Below are positions 24,345-35,465 of a stretch of 64,000 nucleotides of DNA, piece by piece. A program made the position numbers and the translations under genes. Numbering within the stretch: position 1 is the stretch's first letter; every line of letters starts with the position of its first letter. The stretch lies in the NCBI RefSeq assembly GCF_007655135.1, contig NC_045133.1, forward strand, positions 20,185,845 through 20,249,844, written 5' to 3'. Origin of the DNA: Punica granatum. Taxonomy: Eukaryota; Streptophyta; Magnoliopsida; Myrtales; Lythraceae. The notes below the pieces were generated by a model. The model was given only the letters and a program-made list of their open reading frames with translations, was not told where the DNA came from and ran no database searches.

Positions 24345-25510
24345 GGCAGCAATGTCTCCCGATATTTCCGTAGAAGTTGACTCAAGAATCTGCAAGTCAC
24401 ATACTCTGTTCGATGGACTGAAGTGCCATCTGCCCATAGTTAGCAATGCCACAAGAAAGTCGAGCAAAATATTTCCAATGCTGAACCCATCTATGCTCTT
24501 CCTCGCAAAGTTCATGCAAGCCTGCATTTGATTAATCCATCCATCCTTTAGTCGTTACGCAAAAATAATCAAGAACAAACCAAAATCAAATTCTGCAGCA
24601 GCTCAAAAAGTGATCCACGTCCACTTTTGAGGACCGACACTAGTCTGAAAACGTAGCAGGCCTTAAAGAAATGCAATCTTTGAGCGTGATAAAGTGGGGA
24701 GAGTGAGCAGATGACTAACCTGCGGTATGAATTTAATCATGGTCATGAAATCTTGTATCGAGCTGCAAAAGTATTATTGGAGTTAGTAACATACTTGTAG
24801 AAAACACACAAGTATCAAATTTCCTATATCGCTCTAGATAATACCAAAAAGAGCTTCAGCAAAGACCCAGTTGAGGCGCGCTGATTTACTAACAAGGTTG
24901 TTAGATCAACCAATATGCATCAATGACAAGTTATCTCGTGCATATAGATATGAGTTACTCGAACAAGTCAGAGGACAGCATATAGGCGGGCATAAAGTTC
25001 ATCTGAATGAACAAGTTGCAATATTAGATGACAAAAGAAGGTTTCTGAAAGGAGAGTTCTCAAATAATCGATGCTCAGGGGGCAACCTAATCTGCCTCTC
25101 TTACCGAATGTTTGATGCTTATAAAATAACTAAGTGCTAAAAAATCGACCTTAAGATGCACAGTAATAGTAAATTTCACAATGAAGCCGTAGACATGATT
25201 TGCACCATTAACTTACTTGAAAATGGAGATGAGCCGAAGTCAAGAATGGCTTGGTGGAGCAATGAGAAAAGCAAACTGCTGCACCCAACCAAACTGCAGA
25301 GACAATTCCTATGGCTCACTTTAAGATTAAGTTTTAAAAATACCAAAATTAAATACAATAAACATCAAGAGCAAAGCAGAACAAGCGTGGGAACCAAAAA
25401 TGCTGCTCACATCATAGATCATAATTTGGAACAGGTTGTTGCTGTTAGCAGAACAGCATCTATGGAGAATTCCAGATCATTTGCAGCCCGAGGTGTCATC
25501 TGCAGTAATT
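24345..25510 (-). pseudogene. Cystinosin pseudogene (exons 3-7 only)
   Basis: The minus strand retains recognisable pieces of the cystinosin gene in order: exon 3 near 25505-25410 (MTPRAANDLEFSIDAVLLTA, then a frameshift), exon 4 near 25330-25220 with its first bases lost, exon 5 near 24765-24722 (IQDFMTMIKFIPQ), exon 6 near 24524-24400 ([20 protein letters not shown], then out of frame) and exon 7 near 24395-24345. Exon 8 is absent: collinearity with the intact copy jumps from about 29570 to about 30045. Exons 1 and 2 are cut off by the block boundary at 25987, in intron 2. It cannot encode a transporter. Confidence 0.88.
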
Positions 25511-25987
25511 TAAAACATCGAACATCATTAGAGTAGAACAGAGGAGTCCATTTATAAATGCATCAACGTACAACAGAAAAACATGTTTTTATGCTTTCAC
25601 GTATGTAGGTAAAACTTTCAGGTCCATATGATTGGGGCCACATTGACTAAGCATAAAACAGTGGGAGATCATTTCGGGTGGTGGACCACAAGACCGGAGT
25701 TCTGTAGATATGTTGTTCAAATTTACTGGTAATACAGACATTCCCATCAGTCTACAAAATAAGCATCCCGGCAACTGAACTGAAATAACTCTCAAAGGTC
25801 TCAGGAACATTTGATCTTAATTAGAGAGAGAAATTTGCGCTGGCATCCCCCAAAATCTCAATTGAGCAATCATACTTGGGTCAATGAATTATCGAAAACC
25901 GACAGGGGCAGTGTGGATATAGCAGCTGTTAGCATTAAGTAAATATCTATCAATCAGCAATTAGTTGAAAACACAATAACAGTGATG
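25511..25987 (-). other. Intron 2 remnant of the cystinosin pseudogene
   Basis: Collinear with 31400-31905 of the intact gene (shared GAATTATCGAAAACCGACA and AACACAATAACAGTGATGCC-like strings). Similarity stops abruptly at 25987, only a few bases short of where exon 2 would begin. Confidence 0.7.
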
Positions 25988-26127
25988 CCCGTTGAGAGTT
26001 GTTATCCCACGTTGGAAAATCAATGAGAAAACCATGGGTTTTTAAGAGATTGGATTCCACAACTTGCCGGTTTGAGCTTTTGAGTTTGAGAAGGACCCAA
26101 TCGTTTATTGGCCCAATGGGAATTTAC
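25988..26127 (+). repeat. TRIM/LTR-like fragment at the duplication junction
   Basis: The text TTGAGAGTTGTTATCCCACG, AACCATGGGTTTTTAAGAG, CTTGCCGGTTTGAGCTTTTG and GGCCCAATGGG is the style of a common plant short-LTR/TRIM repeat (TGTTGAGAGTTGTCCCACATCGG type). It fills exactly the gap between the left block (cystinosin intron 2) and the right block (WVD2-like exon 2). Assignment to a named family was not possible. Confidence 0.45.
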
Positions 26128-27290
26128 ACAAGGAGAGAATTTTGTGCCACTCCGAGAAGTAATGACAAGTCGGCCATAGATTTTGCCAATAGGTGTGCCC
26201 TCATCCATTTCCACACTAGAGGAGGCATCAGTAGAGCAACTGCTATGACTGCCAAACTCGAAGTTGGAAGGTTGGAAGCTTGAGAGTTGGTGGAACTTCT
26301 TCAGTCCAGAGAAATTTGCATGACTCCGACTGTGGTGATTACTTATTCATCAGCCTCTTTTGCTTCAAAGCAAGAATGCTTGTCTGTTTGTTTCTATAGA
26401 AGCGTTGAAAATGTTATTCGTTTCATTTTGATGAAAGAAAAACCAACAATGGAAATCTGGAAAATATCCCATAGATTGATTGGAATACTCGAATGAATTT
26501 TCAAACCATTCTGGCAAGTATTGATGAGCTCAATTACCTGACAGAAGCTCCATTCAAACGGGACATCGAGAAAACCAGTGGCCACCCCCTCGATCATCCA
26601 GAACACCCAATGTCCGTTCAGCTGTTGAGAGCAAAAGTGCAGGCCCAAAAGGGAAATCTCTTGCAACTGAGTAAGATCTTCGCCCGACAAAGTATTCATC
26701 CTCTTGTACTCGATGCTTTGCCATGTCCTAAGAAACCACTTGCTAAATGATATAAAACAATCTAAGCTGATGAGATTTGAACTCCTGAAAAATAAAAAAC
26801 TAAAAAACTGAGGCTCGATTTTCCCATAGTACACCCCGAAAAAGCAGAATGCTAATAAATGCTGTCTAAGTTTTGATGTCTCCGTCTAGTAAACAAGAAT
26901 GGTAAGACTTGTTGCACCAAAAAAGCTTAGAGTAGGTTGAACCAGCAGAGTTTCACAGGATAAAGTTGCATGGAGATTATGTGAATGAATCTTAGGACTT
27001 TGACAGTGAAGATAACAGAAAACGAATTACCAGATGATATCCGTTACTGCATACTGGCGCTTTTCATCTTTCGCCCTGCTGCAGGTGCCATCAATATGGC
27101 CTCAATCTGGAAGAAAGCCCAGTCTTGCCGCAATTCGGAAATGGAAATCCAATCAAGAACAACCAGGGCTAGCATATTCAAGGCAGAAACAACCGTACTC
27201 CAGCTTCTCGGACTTCAACATCTCCCATGACTGCTGCGCTGAACATATCTCCAAACGTTCAGGGAATGTGCTCATAGCGCACCATGACAA
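26128..27290 (+). pseudogene. WVD2-like 3' fragment, duplicated and degraded
   Basis: Collinear with 19893-22190 of the functional gene with large gaps. Recognisable are part of exon 2 (REFCATPRSNDKSAIDFANR, then GGISRATAMTAKLEVG), exon 3 at 26537-26665 (KLHSNGTSRKPVATP, then a one-base frameshift) and the last exon at about 27085-27230 (WPQSGRKPSLAAIRKW). Exon 1, the start of exon 2, and exons 4-6 with the TPX2 core are missing. No full product is possible. Confidence 0.85.
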
Positions 27291-28184
27291 ATACAACTGA
27301 TCGATGTTGAGAAAGCGAGAGATTGAGTTCCGCACAGGCCATTGTACTGTTCATCTAATCAATATTTGTGCAGAAATTCTAATTAATCATCTCATAACCC
27401 TAGCATTGTGCAGAAATTCACATCATTGTTGGAGCAGAGGATGCTCATAAACTCAAATTTCATGCAACTGCAAACAACTTACGATCCTATAAGTTCGAAA
27501 TCGACTATGTACTTCTGTTCCTGCTGACATATGCTATAACCTGGTGCTCAACTAATAAATCGACCGTGGTGCCCTCTCCGGCAATCATGTTTAAGGATGT
27601 AACATGTTATTATTTTCCTGTCTTGATAGTGCACTCCCCATCTCAGCACAGAAAATGCGCCTGCCATATGCCATGGCCTGATTTTCTCGATCTTTTAGTT
27701 CCTCCTTGAGCCGTTCACTTTCCCAGAGACTGTATCGGTGTCAAAAGACATTAAATATGCTTATAAGATCTTCTTCCTACTCATACACGGAGAATGAACG
27801 TTTATATCATTCACCAATATATCAGAGCCCACAAACACATGGATCATCAGATGTTTAATGACCGTTTTGGTATATTTGCCGTGCACAAGCCTAATGGGTT
27901 CGTGTCCGGTGAAACTGACCGCTTCGGCGATTGAAGGGTCCCTGACCGTGAGGATAAGAAACTAATACACGTAAAAAATGAATCTGTGGATAATTAATAT
28001 TCGAAGTACAAGATAAAATTGTAATAAAAGTACTTTGGTGTAAATGCCCACGCAATCTCTGGAAATTATTACATAATATATTATTTATTCAAATGAAATT
28101 ATCCATATAAATGTAATTACAAAGAGAAACAACACACAAAATTAAAATAGATTGCATTATTTGCGAGGAAAGATGGTCCATTAT

Positions 28185-28790
28185 TCAGCCAATGATATTT
28201 TCTCCAACCAAACACCAACCTTCTTCATCTTCTTCAACCTGATTCAACACCAGCCCCACATCAAAAAAGCTCAGATTTTCGTCATAATCATCTCCATCGA
28301 TACGAAAACCACGATCTTCCCCACCATCCAGTTTACTGGTACTCGTTTCCGGCACATCATCATCATCATCAGAAGCATCGTATTCATGATCATAGCTCTG
28401 ATCATTGTCGGTGGACTCATATGCAAGGTGATCCAGCAGCCCCGTGGCAGAAAGGCCGGCAAAGTTTGAGCCATGTCTGCCATCCACAACCCGCCAGGTG
28501 ATCAACCGGTGGCTCGAGACGACATCATTGGACTTCAATTTCTGTGCTCCCTTGGTCTTGTCCTTGGACTTCTGGATGGGGCCCATGTGGCACTCGGTGC
28601 ACCGGGCCTTGCAACACTTACTTGTGAACTTGGAGTGGTTCGTGGGCTTCGATGACACTTTGGCGAACAAGCCAGCGGTCGGGGGCGAATCCAATCTGTT
28701 GATGAGCCGGGATCCCTCTCGAGGGTTATACGGGGGCGGTAGGACCCGAGAAGTCCTAACCATCCCGTGCTGTCGACCCTCTCTCTTCAT
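28185..28790 (-). CDS. Conserved plant protein of unknown function, 201 aa
   Basis: A single uninterrupted minus-strand ORF starts MKREGRQHGMVRTSRVLPP, the start seen in a small plant-specific family of uncharacterised proteins (related to Arabidopsis At5g16110/At3g02555 as I recall them). A Cys/His-rich patch follows (SKCCKARCTECH, about residues 57-68), then KSKDKTKGAQKLKSNDVVSS and HRLITWRVVDGR, then an acidic tail with an Asp run (DASDDDDDVPE). There is no signal peptide or membrane segment. The Cys patch could bind zinc; that is inference. It lies between the WVD2-like remnant (+) and the intact cystinosin (-). A broken paralogue lies at 23040-23625. I cannot assign a biochemical role. 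Confidence 0.82.
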   Translation of the reverse strand: MKREGRQHGMVRTSRVLPPPYNPREGSRLINRLDSPPTAGLFAKVSSKPTNHSKFTSKCCKARCTECHMGPIQKSKDKTKGAQKLKSNDVVSSHRLITWRVVDGRHGSNFAGLSATGLLDHLAYESTDNDQSYDHEYDASDDDDDVPETSTSKLDGGEDRGFRIDGDDYDENLSFFDVGLVLNQVEEDEEGWCLVGENIIG

Positions 28791-29743
28791 CTTGAAATGT
28801 ACAATTGTGAGCTGAAAGGAAAAAATGTACTGTGATCAACTGAAGTGAGAACTATATGTAGGTATAGACAGAGATGCTTGAGAATCAAGGAGTTTTGATT
28901 GGTCATAGTTCTTGTGAAGCAAGGCAACGGACGGTAACATTGACATCAATATAATAATTAAAAAATAAAAAATCCAAAATGCCAAAAAATTGTAGAAGAT
29001 GTGATGAGATGTCTTAACCATTTCTTGGGTCAATAATGACTCCTTCAACTCTGAACTATTTGCACTTTAGGCACCAAACTTTTTTTCCCCAACAGAATAC
29101 CATTCTTCATCTCCCTCATCCTCACTCAACATCATCGTCTCTGCTCTTTATCTCGACTCTTTGTTATCATTGGAAATATCTGCTCTTTTATCATAATTCA
29201 TTGTTATCATTAGAAGTATCGGATTCGTAATTGGACTAATCATACTCGCAAGCTAATTAGTACATAATCTTGTGGCTGAACACCTTGAGAATTTGGAACC
29301 TTATCATCGTGCAGTTTCATCTGGTTCGTCCCCCTTTGGTCTAGTCCTTAGATTTCTGGACTGAACGAAGGCAATGATTTATACTCCGAGCCCTGCCATA
29401 CTCACCCATGAAGTAGAGTGGTTCATGGGTATGATGGCACTTTAATTGGTCGGAAACTGCTGGCTAGCTGTATCTGTTGATGTATCTTCCCCTTTTGATC
29501 AATGCAAAAAATCAGCTTACATATGCATTTTGCGGAAGACACTGCCACATAATTCTACGATATTGGGTTACAATCAATTTACAACCACACAATCTCGGTT
29601 TCAAGTTGCGAATAAGTATACCTATGTGAAAAGACTCGCTTTTGGACGATTCGATTATTACATGTTTTCTATGTATTTACAGTTCCTACTTCATTGCTTG
29701 TTTCCATGAAAGTCAAGGTAACCCCAGTTGGCCCAGCCATTCT

Positions 29744-32362
29744 TTAGACGTTCTCTGACTGTTGGGGTTCAGAAGTAGAGGTTTTCATAAGTGGCTCTTG
29801 CTCCTCCTCAATGGCTTTAAAGCTAACCGACACTCTCTTGGAGCGGTAGAGCACAAAATGTTGGAACATGAAGAGGAGATCGAAGAATATCGATACCTGC
29901 ATCAAAGAAGACGACCAGAATTCAGTATTCATGCACACTCTGTTTAATTTCTTGACGACTATTTAGACATCATCGAGTAGGTCACTCAATTCTTAAGAGA
30001 GGGAAATGGTATCTTAATATGACACACAAGTATGATTCCGTCAGAAAGCTTGGGATTATGCTCTTACCAAAGACAGCAATGTCTTCCCAATATTTCCATA
30101 GAAGTTGACCCAAGAATCTGCAAATATGGACGGAGTTAACACCATGAATTCAGTAGAATCTCATTCGTAAAAGACTGCCTAGCTGTAGCAAGTCACGTAC
30201 TCTGATCGATAGACTGAACGACCATCTGCCCATAATTTGCACAGCCACCAAGAAAGTCGAGCAAAATATTCCCAATGCTGAACCCATCTGTGCTCTTCCT
30301 TGCAAAGTTCATGCATGCCTGCATTTGATTAATTCAACCTTTAGGCGTTACACGAAAATCAAGAAAACACCAAAAGCAAATTCTGCAGTAGCCCAACAAG
30401 TGGTCCACATCCACTTTTGAGAACTGCCTCTACTGTGACAAAGTGGGGAGAGTGAGCAAATGACTAACCTGTGGTATGTATTTAATAACGGTCATGAACA
30501 CTTGAATCGCGCTGCAAAGGTATTAAACTTAGAATCATATTCGCAGAAAACATACAAGTATCAAATTCCCAGTCGCTTCAGGTGATATCAGAAGAGTATC
30601 GGCAAAGGCCTAGATGAGGCGCCAATTTGCTAACAAAGGTGTTGCATAGATTGCCTACTAATCATCAATTACAAGTTATCTCGTGCACATGGATATGAGA
30701 CACTCAAATAAGTCAGAGAACTGAGGAGACAGGTACAAACTCCATCTTTCTGAATAAGTAGCACTATAGATAACAAAAGAAAGTTTCTCAAAGAAAAATT
30801 TCTCAAAGAATTGATGCTCAAGGGCAGAGTAACCTGCCTCTCACCAGACATTTCAATTTTTCCAGTGCAAGTAATTGCTAAAAAATGACCTTATGCAAAT
30901 ACTAACAGTGACGGAAGACCCCAAGTCAAGATAGCATATCTCCATGTATATCGCAGGTACGAAAAGTTTTCTTAAAATACCAATAACATTAAGTTTCAAC
31001 TGATGATAAATGATAATAGGAGCTTAGAAGAAACTGCAAACATGATTTGCGCAGAAACTTACTTGAAGATGGAGATGAGCCAAAGCCAAGAATGGCTTGG
31101 CAGAGCAACGAAAAAGCAAACTGCTGCACCCAACCAAACTGCAGAGACAATTCCTATGGCCACCTTTGATATTTTTTGAGTGCCCCGCTGCTCACATATA
31201 AGATTAAGTTTGAGAAATACCGACATTGAAATACAATAAACATCAAGAGCAAAAACAGAACATGCGTGGGAACCTGAAAGAGCTGCTCACATCATAGATC
31301 ATAATCTGGAACAGGGTTATTGCTGTTAACAGAACAGCATGTATGGAGAATGCCACATCATTCGCAGCCACAGGTATCATCTGCAGTTATTTGAAACATC
31401 AAACATTATTGGATCGGACAAATCCATTTATAATTCATCAAGATGCCACAGTTAGATTTGTTTATATGCTTTCACATATATGTAAAACTTTCAGTCCATA
31501 TGATTGGTTGGCACCACATCGACTATGCACAAAACAAAGCAAGATCATTCTCAGGTGGCGAAGCACAAGAGCAGAGCTCCGCAGATCTTTTCATTCACAC
31601 ATCAATTTCACAGACATTCCACAAAGTCTAACTGCAAATGCGTATGACTCTTAGATAAACCTCAGTCACAGCAACTGAACTGTAATAACTTTCTAAGGTC
31701 TCGAGAACATTTCCTGACAAATGAGGCCAAACGATTCTGAGGACGAAAAATTTGTTTCTGGACATCAAAATTTCTATCGAGCCATCATGCTCGGGTCAAT
31801 GAATTATCGAAAACCGACATCCGGCAATATGATACAGTAGCTGTTAGCAGAAGTGAACACCTATGAATCAGCAATTAATTGAAGACACAATCACAGTGAT
31901 GCCACAGACAGACCTGTCCATAGCCATACTTCTCGTAATACTGCTTCTGAACAGCAGCGCTGAAGTAGAGGGTAGCGTTGTAGATCAAGTAAGAACTGTG
32001 CTTGGTCAGATTGAGCAATACGAAATCAAAATTCAACCCCACAACCCTGCTCGGGACAAGTAAAACCGTCAGAACCATTGAAGGGTCAGGGCTCCATTGA
32101 CAGCAGAAGTGGATTGAAATTGATAAACTCAAAACTGGAGGGATGAACAAAAACCGAAATTGATAATGCACCGATCACTTAACCAACACTGAACGCTGAT
32201 TGAAAACTGAATTTGATCGATCGAGCGATTGATTGTCTACCTCTTGCGGCGGAAATTGAGGATGACTTGGGGGTAGAAACTGATGGACCAGGAAACGAAA
32301 GCGGTCCATCCCAGAACTTGGTACGTGATCTCCAATGGAGTCGAGTTCCATGAAGCAGCCAT
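29744..32362 (-). CDS. CTNS: Cystinosin homologue A, eight exons, 277 aa
   Basis: Exons on the minus strand are 32362-32241, 32046-31914, 31380-31291, 31187-31063, 30511-30469, 30318-30201, 30117-30068 and 29896-29744; all GT-AG and in phase (834 nt). The start [19 protein letters not shown] is family-typical. Two PQ-loop motifs are present: SISFYPQ (about residue 30) and KYIPQ (residues 167-171). About seven hydrophobic helices are predicted, including [15 protein letters not shown]. Cystinosins export cystine from lysosome or vacuole by proton symport; membrane location in plants is inferred from the family. A GA-repeat lies immediately before the ATG. The C-terminal tail ([17 protein letters not shown]) is the part that differs most from copy B. 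No disruption was found. Confidence 0.93.
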
Positions 32363-32720
32363 CTCTCTCTCTCTCCCCCCCTCTCCCCCTTCCACGTTGA
32401 GCGGAGAGATGAAGAAGAGAAGAGCAGCAAATATGGCTAGAAATGGGCGTCTGTGCTCTGCAAATATGGAGGGGAGAGGAGAGAGAAGCACTGCGGCTTC
32501 GGTTGAATCGGGTCTTCCTATTTGTCCAGATTAATTTTTTTGGTTTGGTTAAAAAAAAGTTTTTTTTAATCTCTGGAGGAAAATTCAAAATAAAAGAAAG
32601 CAAAAGGGAATTTTTTATTTTTTTCCATTTGTTTTCTGAAATCGGATGAATCGAGATATCGACCCCAGAAGATGTTCGGATGGTCTCTTCTTAGCCCCGT
32701 GTTGTTTTGCACGAGATACG
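32363..32720. other. Upstream region of cystinosin A
   Basis: The 5' flank is rich in CT/GA runs (32365-32395), which lie in the presumed 5' UTR. Several ORFs here are antisense or out-of-frame shadows. No TATA box was clearly placed. Confidence 0.4.
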
Positions 32721-32969
32721 GGGCCGTTAGATTCAGAGTTAAAGTTATTTTGATTTTGATTTTGATTTTTGATTTTGATTGTGGAAAAAGATAAATGAGA
32801 TGTGATTATAAATTTGACTTGAAAAACGTGTGTTTTTGTTGTGTAGTATATTGAGTTAAAGTTAAAGTTAAAATTTTTGAATTGAAAAATATGTATTTTT
32901 ATTGTGTAGTGTGTTGAGTTAAAGTTAAAATTAAAGTTAAAATCAAATAACTCTCAATCCAAACGGGAC
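32721..32969. mobile_element. MITE with CCGTTTGGATT-type inverted ends
   Basis: The left end reads CCGTTAGATTCAGAGTTAAA, then GTTATTTTGATTTTGATTTT. The inverse of the right end reads CCGTTTGGATTGAGAGTTAT, then TTGATTTTAACTTT. Together they form an imperfect terminal inverted repeat of about 35-40 bases around a core of about 170 bases. No ORF is present. The interior repeats GTTAAAGTTAAA-type units. The target-site duplication could not be settled. Confidence 0.6.
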
Positions 32970-34504
32970 AATTAAATAACATTCTTCGCCCGTGAGCAAT
33001 ATTGGGTATGAGGGAATAAAACTAAATGGACGGAGAACAAATATGAAGTGATTAATGATAAGCAAATAATATCGATTTTGGTAAATTTCCTTACATTTCC
33101 ATCGAAATGAGACTTATCGGGACTACGAATTAAGATTAGCATTTTTATTTGTGATCATTATCCATAGAAATTCTTCTACTAGTTGTTAACAGTATGAGAT
33201 AGTTTATATTCTTGAATATAAATAAGATCACTTAAATGAATCGAGCATAGGAGTGTAAGAAAAATTATGAAAAAACAAAAATCCGAAAAATTGAGCCTGC
33301 CCTAATAGGAAAAGCTGAACCCGAAAACTTAAAAAACTTTATGGGGTCTGACTAAAAATCCCGCGGTAGCTGAACCCACCAAAAAAATAAACGGAGACCA
33401 CCTGAAATTCATATATATACATACATTTATATATATATATATATATATATATTATTTTTTCATTAAAAATATTGATAGATTGTTCAATTTTTTGAGAAAT
33501 AATTATGTTGTAGTGTTATTATACATCTTAATTAATTTGTATGAAAAAAGAAAGAAAAATGTTCAATACTTTTTTTTTGCGATCCTTGATCATTTTTTAA
33601 ACTTCTTCAATTAATCTCATAATTTTTTCACTTTCAATCCCCGAGAAAATCACCCAAAAAAGCTGAAACTATGAGCGGTGGATTTTTTATACTCCCAAGT
33701 AATTTTAATGTGATTCTTTTGTTCTGAAAAATCGATCCAAACTAAATAAAAACTGAAATATTTTGGAAACCTCCACTCATCCCCACCCGTTTTTTACCCT
33801 AGACCTAGAGACAAAGAGTGTGTTCCAATATCTTCGTAGGTATCTATGTCAGCACTTATCCCTTCCCTTGGATATGTCAGAATTTCAGAGGTTTTGTTGT
33901 TTCCCAAAGACAAAAATACAAATCTCTGGATAATTTTTTTTAAAAAAATTGTTCCATGAAAACATACAGACACATCTTATGAAAATTATATTTTCAGACT
34001 TGGAAAAAGAAAAAAGAGACTGCAGATTTGTCACTTTTGCATTAAAAAAGCAAAAATTATTGAAGACTATGAACGGAGACGGAATTCAGAACCACATTCC
34101 ATCACTGTTCTTCTTGTCGTCTATCCAATTATTGAGTGTCAGTGATTAGGTCATCAGAGGCAACGAAGGTTATTGGTCGTCGATGGACGGTCATCTGCAA
34201 AAACATTGGATGACATTTCCTTTGATTGGGGACTTCCTGTAGTAAAAACTTGATTCAATGATATAACGCCTCTTGAAAGCAGTTTTATCGTAATCGGACC
34301 GGATATTGAATCAGTCGATGCTTGAGTTTAGGGTTTTTCGAGTCGAATCGCAGATTTAATTAAATTATAAATTATAAATAATTGTGCTAAATTAATTGAA
34401 TAAGTGTTTATGATAGCAACTTAATATATTAAGTGATGGTTAATGTAAATAAATCAAATTTACATAGAAATGAATAAAAATTTACATTTATGATACAAAG
34501 GAGG
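32970..34504. other. AT-rich intergenic DNA with a short AT microsatellite at 33420-33452
   Basis: No gene was recognised on either strand. The (TA)n tract at about 33427-33451 is the only simple repeat of note. Confidence 0.5.
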
Positions 34505-34830
34505 TAATAGTGGGGTGGTTAGTAAGCATTTCCCTCGTTGGGGTGTCATTGGTTACGAGTTCAATCCTCTCCCCTCCCTCCTTACTAACACTTTCTCTTT
34601 CCTCCTATCTCTCTAGTGGTAAATCTCCTCCTCCCTTCCGATGTTCTGCAGAGCTGTCGCCCCTCTACCCTCTCCGTGTCGACCTAGCAGCAATGAGCAA
34701 CATCGATTCCAACCAATCGAGCATCGATCGGGCCTTCTTCCATTTCTTTCATTTATTAAGTTCACTTGTTGGAATTGAGAATAACTTTAATGCTCGATCT
34801 CCCATAATTGCAAGAGAAATATCTCCCATA
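34505..34830 (+). repeat. SINE-like sequence, divergent
   Basis: Bases 34508-34575 contain an A-box-like GTGGTTAGTAAGCATTT and a B-box-like ACGAGTTCAATCCTC at tRNA spacing. Bases 34778-34815 share GAATAACTTTAATGCTCGAT and CTCCCATAATTG with family B copy 3 (GAATAACCTTTAATGTTCGAT). A 134-codon ORF across it is coincidental. Confidence 0.4.
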
Positions 34831-34855
34831 ATTTTTGTAATCGAAAAAAATGTAA

Positions 34856-35050
34856 TCACAAAAGGAGCTGTCCATCTGCATAAAATTCGAGCTGACTACT
34901 GGAAGGCTCACTAGCAAAATCTTTTCCATCGAAAGGATGACATATAACATTTTTCGCTCGACAATTCTCGTAGTGCCATTTCATATTAACTGCTAAAGTC
35001 ATTGACACGTAAAACCTTTTCGATCTCATAATGAGATGCAAGTCGTGCAT
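34856..35050 (-). pseudogene. CACTA (En/Spm) TNP2-type transposase fragment
   Basis: The minus strand reads RSKRFYVSMTLAVNMKWHYE, then NCRAKNVICHPFDGKDFAS. This follows the plant TNP2 transposase pattern LxRLYxSxxTAxxMxWHxE...xxMxHPxDxxAWK. Only about 65 codons remain and the flanks show no continuation. A distant relative of another transposase is possible. Confidence 0.5.
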
Positions 35051-35465
35051 TGTTTGCCTTAGTGAATAATTATCGAACCATCGTTGTATTTTGCTTGATT
35101 GACTATATACTATTTGTTCGTTTCATTTTTGCCTAGCTTTTATAAAAGTTATAAAAATTATAATTTTTTTATTTTTATTTTTTGACATTTTCTGTTGCGA
35201 AGCTGTGATATTGAACGGGTTTTGTTCAATGCCCTAGTCGAAACTCAATCAAAAGTGTTTGCGGAAATATATACATTTATATTTTCATATGGTCCCGATT
35301 TATCTACATTTATATATTTTAACTAAATAGGATCTTGTGATTTTTTATTCGATCCCATGGTCCCAATTTATGGACCCCATTTGATCCTGAGTAGGATCAT
35401 GATGATGACAACCTTGGTCCGAGTTTCCATAAATATCAAGGTTCCCTCAATGGCGCGGCCATGCT

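Noticed and set aside
32175..32603. A 142-codon minus-strand ORF at cystinosin A exon 1
   Set aside because: Out of frame with the cystinosin start; it only gathers 5' UTR and exon 1 bases.
32740..32960. A regulatory repeat array (TTTTGATTTTGATT, GTTAAAGTTAAA)
   Set aside because: The array lies inside an inverted-repeat element and is explained by it.
34510..34914. A 134-codon plus-strand ORF
   Set aside because: It runs over SINE-like DNA and the antisense of a transposase fragment and has Ser/Leu-rich, non-protein-like composition.
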